A stretch of 64,000 nucleotides of DNA from Phoronis australis (lineage: Eukaryota; Phoronida; Phoronidae). The notes under the pieces are model-generated. The model saw only the letters and a program-made list of their open reading frames with translations. It searched no databases and was not told the origin of the DNA. Shown here in pieces: positions 35,101-42,901 of this stretch; the stretch's first letter is position 1, and each line of letters begins with the position of its first letter. The DNA lies in contig NMRA01000055.1 in assembly GCA_002633005.1 (NCBI GenBank), positions 441,992 to 505,991 of the forward strand, in the 5' to 3' direction. A program made the position numbers and the translations under genes.

Positions 35101-38100
35101 AGGTTGTAAGAAATATAACTAAAGAAATAAAAAAACAGATTCATCTTATTTTTTAAATGTACATTGTGCCTTGTTCAGAACAAATTTTACTAACAGTAAT
35201 GATTAGTTTGAAAGTCTACAGCAAACAATATGCACGTATATGCGGGTGCACAATGCACAAGTACATGCAGGTGCAAAATGCACATGCAGGTGCATAAAGA
35301 CTCCTATCAAGCCGCTTTACCATCCCCATTGTAGACAGGAAGCCCTGATCAATGCCGAGACTGTGCCAGGAGACATCGGCCACCTGATGAGAAACGAATC
35401 CGAGCATGAACGCAATCAGCTTCCTCGTCTCCTCGTTCCAGGGCTGAGGGTAGGTGGTGCGGATGTAATCTAGCGTAGTGGACAGGAAGGGTGACCAGTG
35501 GGTGTCCTCCGACACTTGGTGAAACACACCTGAAGAAGGAAGACTTCTGGGATACCAGGTTGACACAAGTGGCACAAAGATTATAATTTTTTTGTCAGAC
35601 AGACTTGCTGTCCACAGGCGGGTCATTTATGCCAGCAGTCAGTTCATTTTCTTTCCACCAATACTGCATTATAAGTGGCGTAATGAAATACTTTATCACA
35701 GATACTTCGTCACCAATAATTCACTCCTGTGATTTCGATGGAGACTTAAGCAGCTGAATCTCACAGCATTATATTTGCCATAATCATGTTACGGGATATT
35801 AAAATGAATCACGTAAAATCACCTGTGACTGAAAAAAAAGTCAACTCGGCTTCTTTTGCTCAACAGTCAACTGGTTCTCAAAATGCAGGCAAGTTATATC
35901 AAACTATTGCCATTTCCAGTACTCGAAATGTTAGGAGCTGTATGTCGGACATTTGTTATTGGTGTTAAAGAATGACTGCATTAAACTCGCTAAAGCCCGC
36001 TCTCTCCTATGCATGTTTGTCCTCTGAATTTAGTTGTCCGGCTACAAAAATATTAGAGAAAATGCCAGCACTTTTGGAGTAACCCAAAAAGTGCCAGCAA
36101 AAATTACCCTTGCAACCAATCACATTACCGTCAATTAACTTACTACCAAGAATGCTAACATTTAAGCCAGTATGACAATACTAGCGTAATGGAGATTCTT
36201 CAAAAAGTTCCCCATTCCTCACTCACTGTTTCAAACTGTCTCTAGAGTGAATTTAATAATACAATTTGATGTTAAAAATGTTGACATTTGTTTTACACAA
36301 ATTCCAGCACGCATTTTAAATCAAATTGGTTGCTCTAATCAGAACACTTGAGTCCATTTGCATGTCAAATAATTTCTAAAAGAAACAGTGATGACATTCA
36401 CTTAACTGTATAAAATTCAAGCTTAAAAATACACAAGCAAGGCTTACGCCTGCGTGCCGGTTGAGGGTATGCCCAAACCACTATTTGTAAGTGACTATTT
36501 AATTCCATCTTACTGGCTTCCATGGAAAACTTTCACGAACTGATGGCAACAAAGCCACAAAGAACTGAACACCGTAGTAAAAGGCTGTAAGAATTTTATA
36601 ATGTGGTGGATAACTGACACTCCACCTTATTTGAAATTTCTTAAAAAAACAACTTTAAAGAAAATTTTCTTTGCTATGGATCATATACAGAATTTGTTGA
36701 ATACACGACACTTTTCATTTTTCACGGTCTTTATTCCGTTGCGTTCATACTTTCTGAACAAAACTCTACTCTCTACTGAACATAGATACAGTAACTGACC
36801 TAGCGACATAATTAAAAAGACACACGATATTNAAGCGAAAGTCCGCCCCGTTGCACAGTGTAGTGTTGTTTATGAATTTGTATGCCCTATGAATGAATGT
36901 CTTCGTTCAAACGTCAAACAATGTTACATTGGTCAAACGGTTTGCAGTCTTTCCCGTCGGTTATCCATGCATCTTCAAAATGGCGCCATTCAAGATCATT
37001 TTCTGCAATACCACGCACGTAAAATCACCCGTCAAGAAATTGTGGAAAACACGTCAATTCGCTACGTGGAGCAAGATGTGCTGCGTTTGAAAGTATTAGA
37101 GTCCCTTTTAATTGCTTTTGAGAAGCCTATTTTGAATGAGCAGCAAACAGGGTCGCGCCGCACGTTACACTTGTTTGCGTGACTTTCCTGTTACCCTAAT
37201 TCTTTAGTCATTCTTTGCAGTATTTCACACCCGCCGTGTCTCACTGTGTGTGTCGTCAGCTTATACTCTGTGGTGGCATTACTGCGTCATTTTATCTTCA
37301 CTTGAGAATGAAACAAGTATGTTTCGAAATATCGTGTGTCTTTTTAATTATGTCGCTAGGTCAGTTACTGTATCTATGTTCAGTAGAGAGTAGAGTTTTG
37401 TTCAGAAAGTATGAACGCAACGGAATAAAGACCGTGAAAAATGAAAAGTGTCGTGTATTCAACAAATTCTGTATAACAGAAAACTTGCTCCTTATGGATC
37501 ATATACTAAACTATTATTACAAAAGCAACGCGGAGCATTCAAATGCGCCCACGAATGCATCGCAAATGGTGTGCTTTTAGGGTTGTTTATTTGTGTCATA
37601 AAAATGGCCACTAGATGGTGCAAAAACTGTACAATCCATCCGAAAACGGGAACATGCCATTGCCACTAGGGGGATCCACCTGAAAGTCGTCATTGTCAGT
37701 TTTTAGCCTCATATAAATACACCTACTAATTAAATCTAATAAAGATCCTGCAGTGGGTTTAGGAGATACAGCTATGGACGCAAAACAAAACAAAACTACC
37801 ATTAGGAGGCGCCACAGTAGTCAAAGTCGTCGGAAAATCATTGTCAACCGTCATCTTCATAGTAAGAACATACATGCCAATTTTCACAATTATGCTTAGA
37901 GCGGTTTGGTTGATAGAGGGGTGGACGCTACAAAACAGACTCGGAAACAGTAAAAATGACCACTAGGTGCCACAAACTACGTCGAATCCATTCGAAAACG
38001 GGAGGATACTGTCGTCTCACTAATTGATGCCCATATACCAAATTTTGTGAAAATACGTTGAGGACCTTTGAAGACACAGAGGTAAACGTAAAAAAACTAA

Positions 38101-39474
38101 AATTGCCACTAGGGGGGCACACCGGTAGTCGGATCTGTCCGAAACTTTGCTCATGCTGTCCCATCTATGAAAGGAACACGTGCAAAATTTCACGAACATA
38201 CCTCAACCGGTTTTGGAGATAGAGCAGCAGATGGACGGACGGACGAACAGAGATGACTGCATAATGCGTCCACAAATAAATATGTGGGCGCATAAAAATA
38301 ACCTTCCCCATATTCAAAGCAACAGATGAAAAAATATGGTGAAGCCAGTTTGAAGGTATTACTAGAGGGTGTCATGTGACAACTCAAAAACATATCACAA
38401 AATATTCCACAGGCAAGGACGTGAATGGCATCACGAGAAGCTTGGCTCAAGTGAAAAACTGTCATCTCTCATAGTACAAAAAGAGAATTTGAATGGACTT
38501 TGAGACAACTAGCTCTAGTGAAAAACTATCATCTTCCAGTCGAAGGGAAGGCATGGATCGGGTCTGAGAAACAAGATCACTTTTAATAAATTTTAAAAAT
38601 CTCACCATGGTAACACACAGACGAGTAAAAGGAGTCTGGATAGGTATTGCCAGCTTGGAATGCATCTTGATTATTTTCTATCACCTGCAAACACACATTT
38701 ATTTCATAAAACTACAATGAAAATGAAACACCTATAGGGCAAAATCAGAAGAAACTCATATGACGAACACCAAATTATTTACGGCATTTTATTTTACTTT
38801 GATGTTGACAATTTATGATCCATCCATAAAGAGCTGAATATAACTTAAAGTAAGATACTATTAACATGCTGAACACTCAAGGCAGATTTTAACTACAACT
38901 TTCCCAGTTTTTCATAAAAGGGTGATGCTGGAAATAACATATTATTTGGTCGTTTATTCACAGATAAAAATTACAGCACTATGCTCATCAGCAAAACATA
39001 ACTGTAACAAGTTTTTATGGAAATTCTATAGAAATGAAACTTGGCAAAATCTTAACCCAGTCGTAGATTATTTGCAGAAAGTGCATGTCCTAGGTTAATG
39101 ACAAAAATACCTTCTCAAAGGCAAACAGTATTAGCCAAAAGAGTACAACAATGGCCTGGAGCTCCTCGTCATAATGACTGGGGTGAACCTGAATTCACAA
39201 TCACAGTAGTCTTCTCTCATGATTGAGAACTAAGGGTGAATTTAAAGAAAAGTTGATAACATAGCCAGGCCATTCTCTAATAGAATTTTGCCTCCTTGAT
39301 AGTTACTACACCTCATTTTTGCTGTCAAAAGAATTACGCGCCAACGGAGAAATGATACTTTGTCTGATCACTAATTTTTTGTACTATATGCCCTTGATTG
39401 TCTATTCAGCCCTACCTGTTTAAAGTCTGTCTTGTGCTCTGTTTTGTGCTGGAAGAAGCTCAGTGCTCTGTGAC
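19928..39474 (-). CDS. GPLD1: Phosphatidylinositol-glycan-specific phospholipase D (19 exons found; first exon missing)
   Basis: The enzyme cleaves the inositol-phosphate bond of GPI anchors and is secreted in the animals where it is known. Exons (complement): 39416-39474, 38606-38684, 35321-35529, 34424-34533, 33502-33612, 32940-32967, 31880-32019, 31064-31229, 30159-30292, 29739-29916, 29037-29144, 28461-28535, 26950-27097, 26314-26464, 25407-25603, 24052-24206, 21782-21869, 21169-21293, 19928-20101. All phases match and give 810 residues plus stop; the human protein is about 840 with its signal peptide. Residues 1-300 (H of HRAL = 1) are the zinc-dependent phospholipase domain, with HRAL, SHQVADVSWHSLG and AHSAGDVGGD carrying the conserved histidines and aspartates. 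Residues about 340-810 are FG-GAP beta-propeller blades with DxNxDG calcium-loop motifs. No frameshift or stop interrupts it. The signal-peptide exon should lie above 39475 and was not identified. Confidence 0.95.
21169..21293 (-). CDS. GPLD1: GPLD1 exon 19
   Basis: A 125-bp exon encoding EQGIAYVYLHSNITQDRFFP, then KEFIQPCPAHV. It equals the GRVYVYNGKET...WITPCPEE segment of the last blades. Donor CACGTG|gtaagt. Confidence 0.93.
21413..21600. repeat. Dispersed repeat family R1, copy 1 (GPLD1 intron 18)
   Basis: It shares with 30588-30960 the ordered blocks tctcaccaa.ttaggaa/ca.caatatg, ccaaa.ttaaatgct, tatgttcaa.at.tgtaccacag, and caccat.agac.aagtt. Copies are diverged, about 70% by eye. Confidence 0.6.
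21782..21869 (-). CDS. GPLD1: GPLD1 exon 18
   Basis: An 88-bp exon encoding FTDLLDEGLDDLIVTSPFR, then TVDPTEEISGG. The acceptor ttgcacttag|TTT is chosen over a nearer cag because only it keeps the phase of exon 17 and the length of the vertebrate HLSDLDDDGLDE segment. Confidence 0.9.
21942..22162. mobile_element. MITE with ggggcatgttccaagaaac ends
   Basis: The left end ggggcatgttccaagaaac and the right end ttttcttggaatgggcc are inverted repeats around about 220 bp. The interior is rich in aagtc/gactta repeats that extend the hairpin. It lies in the intron between GPLD1 exons 17 and 18. Confidence 0.75.
22489..23636. mobile_element. 1.15-kb non-autonomous DNA transposon with cagtattcgccgtaataacc ends
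   Basis: The left end begins cagtattcgccgtaataacc followed by gccca. The right end, reverse-complemented, begins ccgtattcgccgtaataacc followed by gccca. Both are followed by ..gcgcc..ataagcgccc-type sequence. The interior holds a 139-codon minus frame (22640-23059) that resembles no transposase that I know. Superfamily undetermined. It sits in GPLD1 intron 17. Confidence 0.8.
24052..24206 (-). CDS. GPLD1: GPLD1 exon 17
   Basis: A 155-bp exon encoding YLPQVGGVSVYNVSVLLRN, then FYGDRLFDRFGSKVL. It matches HQGGATRMYAL...FSGDRRFSRFGGVL. Donor TTCTG|gtaaga. Confidence 0.93.
25407..25603 (-). CDS. GPLD1: GPLD1 exon 16
   Basis: A 197-bp exon encoding GKFFVYDQLLPSRKPRHVFV, then FENLGSSFSIGTPYEKYTDM. 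It corresponds to the GRVYGYFPP...KLGTSLSSG segment. Donor CTCA|gtaagt. Confidence 0.9.
25640..25970 (-). repeat. Dispersed repeat family R1, copy 2, reversed (GPLD1 intron 15)
   Basis: The reverse complement starts ataaaatctcaccaattcgg and includes ctcaatatggcc, ggcaaccatcagac and acaatctgg. It matches 30588-30960 in the same order. Confidence 0.6.
26314..26464 (-). CDS. GPLD1: GPLD1 exon 15 (FG-GAP blade 4)
   Basis: A 151-bp exon encoding DFDWSVSGDQDYGWYGYSVG, then WLMIGSPTYRKCA. It aligns with the vertebrate GEEDFSWFGYSL...LLVGSPTW segment. Confidence 0.94.
26950..27097 (-). CDS. GPLD1: GPLD1 exon 14 (FG-GAP blade 3)
   Basis: A 148-bp exon encoding YCNLGWSLAGGDLNRDGCAD, then LVIGSPYAAAGGSQRG. 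Its acceptor lies at the edge of a 20-bp tandem repeat (27098-27205) that supplies the pyrimidine tract. Donor TTTG|gtgagt. Confidence 0.96.
27098..27205. repeat. 20-bp tandem repeat abutting the GPLD1 exon 14 acceptor
   Basis: About five copies of aatttaaaggaacactgccc run from the exact acceptor boundary of GPLD1 exon 14 into the intron. On the minus strand the last unit forms the splice tract ttcctttaaattcag. Confidence 0.9.
28461..28535 (-). CDS. GPLD1: GPLD1 exon 13
   Basis: A 75-bp exon, phase 0 at both ends, encoding GEVYIYYGHGQHGLSPKPDV then TIQCS. It matches the GAVYVYFGS...SPNITISC strand that closes blade 2. Confidence 0.93.
29037..29144 (-). CDS. GPLD1: GPLD1 exon 12 (FG-GAP blade 2)
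   Basis: A 108-bp exon, phase 0 at both ends, encoding FGWSLAAVDFNCDGVTDLAV, then SAPSVGSPELTY. Donor CGG|gtgagt, acceptor tatgtag. Confidence 0.95.
29739..29916 (-). CDS. GPLD1: GPLD1 exon 11 (FG-GAP blade 1)
   Basis: A 178-bp exon encoding SLLTADFNGDGHFDVAFGAP, then GLGRVYFIHGSGQGLPL. DFNGDGHFD is a canonical calcium-binding loop of an integrin-type beta-propeller blade. Confidence 0.96.
30159..30292 (-). CDS. GPLD1: GPLD1 exon 10
   Basis: A 134-bp exon with acceptor gacgttcag|GAA. It encodes ETLELLKWKSLQQTASN and ends with RTNEPYADLG, equivalent to SFPYARLGW ahead of the first FG-GAP blade. Donor GGAAG|gtttgt is non-consensus but fits the phase of exon 11. Confidence 0.8.
30588..30960 (+). 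repeat. Dispersed repeat family R1, copy 3 (GPLD1 intron 9)
   Basis: This is the longest copy. It starts ccataaaatctcaccaattt and includes ctgtaccacagcaaccatca and gtcagattgtgtataaa. Short plus-strand frames over it are not genes. Confidence 0.6.
31064..31229 (-). CDS. GPLD1: GPLD1 exon 9
   Basis: A 166-bp exon with acceptor atttacag|TTC. It encodes SCSVPRSPLFIRC (C-x-L-x-x-x-PLFI-x-C in vertebrates), then a more diverged linker. The donor is the weakest in the gene: GAA|gtgctt at 31063 was chosen because it is the last phase-0 GT before an in-frame stop. GAC|gtggac upstream is an alternative that would shorten the protein by seven residues. Confidence 0.75.
31548..31760. repeat. Diverged tandem duplication, about 123 bp x 2
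   Basis: The block attgaaatcacct.tgaatccc...aagaatt.aa.tg followed by aagacttttatgg occurs near 31549 and again near 31672, within GPLD1 intron 8. Confidence 0.6.
31880..32019 (-). CDS. GPLD1: GPLD1 exon 8
   Basis: A 140-bp exon encoding LFPDFAYKSPFLVHQLSDYF, then LGGMNDMAVWTTNIWDEA. It is highly similar to the vertebrate YSTKSPFLVEQFQEYFLGGLDDMAFWSTNI region, the end of the phospholipase domain core. Donor GATAG|gtaatt. Confidence 0.96.
32940..32967 (-). CDS. GPLD1: GPLD1 exon 7, 28-bp micro-exon
   Basis: It has a 28-bp length, acceptor ttttttag|ACT and donor AAG|gtaagtg. With the preceding AG it encodes RLGEKLAIKK, corresponding to YGEMLAVSK in vertebrates. Phases on both sides require it. 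Confidence 0.88.
33502..33612 (-). CDS. GPLD1: GPLD1 exon 6
   Basis: A 111-bp exon encoding WYIPVDDLFNIYQLYY (first base of W in the previous exon), then TRQVIEDCTLIMFLA. It aligns with WYVPVKDLLGIYEKLY...VDC in vertebrates. Confidence 0.92.
34424..34533 (-). CDS. GPLD1: GPLD1 exon 5
   Basis: A 110-bp exon encoding TDFHGSFDKAHSAGDVGGD, then VNEFELNLDYINSTAP. The HSAGDVGGD motif is near-identical to the vertebrate HSAGDFGGD. It ends with two bases of a tryptophan completed by the next exon. Confidence 0.95.
34676..34756. repeat. 36-bp tandem duplication
   Basis: The segment gagtttatcaagtttgagag followed by tacgttgtagtttctt occurs twice in tandem with no visible difference, in GPLD1 intron 4. 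Confidence 0.9.
35321..35529 (-). CDS. GPLD1: GPLD1 exon 4 (zinc phospholipase core)
   Basis: A 209-bp exon with acceptor cttcttcag and donor GATG|gtaaag. It encodes GVFHQVSEDTHWSPFL, TYPQPWNEETRKLIAFMLGF, then SHQVADVSWHSLGIDQGF. The two histidines of H-Q-V-A-D-V-S-W-H correspond to catalytic/zinc histidines of the mammalian enzyme. Confidence 0.96.
36689..37492 (+). mobile_element. Penelope-like fold-back element 2 (804 bp)
   Basis: Inverted arms of about 140-150 bp (left about 36689-36831, right about 37336-37475) flank a GIY-YIG gene fragment. The left arm carries gacctagcgacataattaaa and the right arm its complement ttaattatgtcgctaggtc. A 14-bp direct repeat, tatggatcatatac, at 36675-36688 and 37493-37506 marks the target duplication. 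The tail aacagaaaacttgctcct is on the right here, but on the left in element 1. It lies in GPLD1 intron 3. Confidence 0.85.
36835..37182 (+). pseudogene. Penelope-like GIY-YIG endonuclease domain, N-terminally truncated
   Basis: The frame is open from an N at 36832 to TGA at 37180-37182, about 115 residues. It contains VVYEFVCPMNEC, then CYIGQTVCSLSRRLSMHL (the GIY-YIG motif with the conserved Arg and His), and ends ESLLIAFEKPILNEQQTG with the catalytic Glu and terminal Asn. This is the C-terminal nuclease module of Penelope-like retroelements. The reverse transcriptase is absent, so the copy cannot move by itself. Confidence 0.88.
37512..38300 (+). repeat. Helentron-like tandem-monomer repeat, copy D
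   Basis: It starts aaaagcaacgcggagcattc with aatgcgcccac following. Monomers are marked by gccactag.tgg near 37604, 37660, 37796, 37959 and 38104. The end has gatggacggacggacgaaca and then aaatatgtgggcgcataaaa. It is in GPLD1 intron 3. Confidence 0.8.
38606..38684 (-). CDS. GPLD1: GPLD1 exon 3
   Basis: A 79-bp exon encoding VIENNQDAFQAGNTYPDSF and SSVCYHG. It matches the family segment EHQDAYQAG...PDCFYPS. Acceptor tttgcag, donor ccatg|gtgaga. Confidence 0.92.
39416..39474 (-). CDS. GPLD1: GPLD1 exon 2 (first exon found)
   Basis: A 59-bp exon with acceptor attgtag|GT and donor AAACAG|gtaggg. Two bases complete a glycine, then HRALSFFQHKTEHKTDFKQ. The HRAL motif follows the N-terminal CG-x-x-TH-x-E-I-G segment in the family and contains a zinc-site histidine. 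The first exon must end with a single G. Confidence 0.85.
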
Positions 39475-39479
39475 CTACA

Positions 39480-39960
39480 ATGAATTTGAACACCTAAAGA
39501 AACTCAGGTTTTTGCCCAGTTTAGCTGGCAACAGAAATATGACACGAGAAATCAATCAACAGAAAAAAATCATAAGCAATTAAAAATCTCAAATGACTCG
39601 AGAACGAAAACCTGCAGCGAAAAGTAACGAGCTCTATGTACATTCTAAATTTCAGAAGACACCTCTCAGATGAGAGCAAAGCAAGGCAAAAATTCAGTAA
39701 AAAAAGGCCCGCAAAGTGCCATTCTCGGTATGATTTCGACCATGAAGAACAACAGACCGCTAATGATTGATGAGTTGTCCTCTTGTGAGCAAATTTCATG
39801 TCGATCAGACAAGAAATGTAGCACTGTACACTGTTAGACAGTACTACCGTCTCAAGTAACGTCATATCACACCATGGAATACGACGTCACACCACCGACC
39901 AGGCAGTGTTAAAAATGGCCAGTTACTGATTTTGGGAACTGAAAGAGGGACTGCTAAAAA
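39480..39960. repeat. Dispersed repeat, family with 6410-6670
   Basis: It shares aaagtgccattctcg-type and gagcaaatttcatgtcgatc blocks and the flanking spacing with 6410-6670. Overlapping frames on either strand are not genes. Confidence 0.45.
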
Positions 39961-40219
39961 AAGTTTGATAACGGGAGTATTTGTTCGAGTTGCCGGGAAG
40001 GAATTAAAGACATCAATGGACTCCAAACGTGTCCCTCTACGTGCATAATTTAAGGTATTTAGAATGTGACTTTGATGTTTTAGTCAGTGTGATTCTCCAA
40101 ACAGCTTCCACACTGTCTCTACTGAGCCAGCTAGCGACAGTGGTCACTGACTACACCTATGCTACAGTACAGGAAAGCACATACAGCTGGATGGCTGGCT
40201 ACAGGAAATGTTACTCAAG

Positions 40220-40445
40220 GTCCTAAACTCTCAGGTTAGTCTTATACTCTTATAGGTAGGTATTCAGCCACCTAACTGCATGAAGACTATCTTCAAAATA
40301 CACATCTGTATTTAATATACAGGTTTCCACCAAGGCTAATAGGTAGGGTACAGTTTTAGTAGCCCTGGTGCAAAGCTGTGTCCTAATGGGAATGTGTATT
40401 TTGACGACAGTCTTCATACAGCTAGCTGGCTGGCTACAGTTGTAG
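40220..40445. mobile_element. Possible MITE / hairpin
   Basis: atgaagactatcttcaaaat followed by acacat (near 40282) is inverted as atgtgtattttgacgacagt followed by cttcat (near 40398-40423). No coding content. Confidence 0.4.
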
Positions 40446-41843
40446 TAACTTCCAAATACCTATTTCAGTATGAGTAGTAATGCCACAACCATATACTACA
40501 CAGTAAATGTTGAGCAAAAGAGACAAGAGCAAAGCAATTGCAAACATTTTGTGATCGTTAAACTATTATTAGAAGTATCATCTCCAACACTACAAAGTCC
40601 ATGATGACCTTAGAGCGCCACCTATAGATGTTTGGGGTAACAGCCGCCAGGAGGCGATGCTTTGTGAGCTTGCTCGGACCAAGCTATGGCTTGGACGCTT
40701 TTGAGTGAACTTATATTCATTCAGGCAATCAGGTGAACTTTTTGTTCAACGTGAAGAATTTTTGCAATTAATGGCCTCATTATCACCCATTTTTTCCTTT
40801 TACCTAACTTTTGTCGAAGAATAGGAGGAATATGTGAATAGTTAAATCAATTATTTTTTGGCGAATATGATCGTCAATTTAATTGAAAAACACCATGCTC
40901 TAAAATTACGTTATTTTATTAACATGTAATTTGATTAAGTGAAGTGAGCGTGATTATTTGAGTGAACTTGTCAAGTTTCCTCGATTAAAGACTTCTTCAA
41001 TCATTTTAGCCAACACCAGCGTCAAGTGTTCTCATATGTCTTACTCGGCGCATAAACGTTTATCAAAGGCACTGATAAAGCTTTGAACAAAACACGTGGC
41101 AATAAAGAGGCCGGAGACCAAAACAGGAAAAATGATCGCAGAAATAATGCAACATGAGAGCGAAATTTTTTATATTTTATTTATGTGCGTAATTAAGACT
41201 TGTTGGTCCTCTGAAAATCACCGAAGGGACTCCACCAGTCTTCTAGTCATAGCGGACAACAAAGGAGAAAAGATTACCACAAAATCGTAATGACACTTTT
41301 CATAACCAGCCGACTGAGCGGACAAGATCACACAAGATAGCATGAAGTTTTGTATGTGACAGGGAAAATTACTATACGCCCAATTCCCTTTAATCAACCA
41401 GAAGCCATACACAATAACAGTAATAAATAATTAAAAATGTATGAATGTAAAAAGGTAGCGATAAATATTTAAGGTGATAATAAATCCGTCACTCTGAATC
41501 CAGGAATGGTGACATCAAAAAATAATCATAACAGTCAAATAGGCCTGTTTCTGATAGTTAACCCCCAGTCGGAATCCAGACATAATGGAAGTAATAAATA
41601 TTGATAACGACTCCACACGAAGCTAATAGGATGCGCCTTGGTCAGAACAAAAAACTATCGTGAGCGCTGGTTCCACTGGAGTGAAATTTGACAATAAAAA
41701 TTACATTGTGATGAATGCATTTTGAGATTCTAGCATATTGTATAGTTCATTGAAATGATTGGTATGTATGATTACATAAGTAACAATTTATCTAGTATTT
41801 ATTCTGGGGAAACTCATTTTACTTCTATTATTAATTGCTGTGG

Positions 41844-41845
<2 letters not shown>
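40446..41845. other. No gene seen
   Basis: AT-rich sequence. The first exon of GPLD1 may lie here or further up, but no signal peptide followed by CG-x-x-TH-x-E-x-G could be found. Confidence 0.3.
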
Positions 41846-41892
<47 letters not shown>

Positions 41893-42028
41893 NNNNNNNN
41901 NNNNNNNNNNNNNNNNNNNNNNNNNNNNNNNNNNNNNNNNNNNNNNNNNNNNNNNNNNNNNNNNNNNNNNNNNNNNNNNNNNNNNNNNNNNNNNNNNNNN
42001 NNNNNNNNNGTGTGTGTGTGTGTGTGAA
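41846..42028. repeat. (GT)n microsatellite with assembly gap
   Basis: GT dinucleotides run up to 41892 and resume at 42010, with 117 N between, so the true length is unknown. Confidence 0.97.
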
Positions 42029-42178
42029 TGAATGTATGTATGTATATTGTATATGTATATTGTATATGTATATTGTATATTGTATATTGTATATGTATAT
42101 TGTATATGTATATAGTATATATTGTATATGTATATTGTATATTGTATATGTATATTGTATATTGTATATGTATATATC
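42029..42178. repeat. tgtatat-type AT-rich microsatellite
   Basis: Irregular iterations of gtatattgtatat follow directly on the GT tract as a compound microsatellite. Confidence 0.95.
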
Positions 42179-42753
42179 CATGCAGTGCTCTTATCGTATT
42201 TTATGTTAGGCGCGACGTTCAGCTAAGACCAGAAAGTGGTCGGAGACCATTGTGTTCTTGATTGTTTTTTGGATCATAGGTAATAATATCCGTAAAAATA
42301 GTAAAAGCCAGTCCCCAATGGACACTACAATAAATGATGTGACAATGGAGATTAAACATTTTACAAACTAACACTTAATTAGTCGCAACCGATATGATAA
42401 TTTATTCAGAAATTGAGCATCGAGGCTGTCAAATAAGAACGTGATGGGCGACAACGATCATATCCTTTAATGACGTCGCCTTCATCACGTTTTTTGTTGT
42501 ACTCTGAAAAATATATGAATTACATATCTCTTTAATAAAGTTTTACAGCTGTTGTTTGAAGGACGTGTAGATATGTTGATGTGTTAGGGGCCAGAGGCGT
42601 ACATGTACAAACGCTAAACTCTTGTCGATTAGTCGCCAGCATGTATAATTATAAGACGTGCTTTTCTGCCTCTCTCGACGTGAGCATCTGCGGCCATTGC
42701 ATGTCAATGTGGGCAGCACTTGATCTTTATTCATGCTTCAAAATGATTATGCG

Positions 42754-42901
42754 GGCCTGCGTTCCGTAGACCCAAAAACTCGCGAAAACGCAAGATCCGA
42801 CACAAATCTTCGCGAGATATCGTCATGTATTACAAGCACAGAATGTGATCACATTGCATTTTCTTGCGAGTGTCTTTGGTCTACGGAACGCAACGCAGGC
42901 C
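42754..42901. mobile_element. MITE with ggcctgcgttccgtagacc ends
   Basis: The left end ggcctgcgttccgtagaccc and the right end ggtctacggaacgcaacgca followed by ggcc are inverted repeats, and ctcgcga... internal arms extend the hairpin. A relative lies at 47710-47868. Confidence 0.8.

Noticed and set aside
37215-37580. 121-codon plus frame
   Set aside because: It is the right inverted arm of the Penelope-like element plus flank, not a gene.
39105-39190. Hydrophobic segment on the minus strand (acceptor attcag, donor aag|gtattt) as a GPLD1 N-terminal exon
   Set aside because: It lies between exons 2 and 3, which already join in phase and match the family without it.
41755-42209. Several frames of 60-124 codons around the GT tract
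   Set aside because: They are translations of a microsatellite and of N bases.
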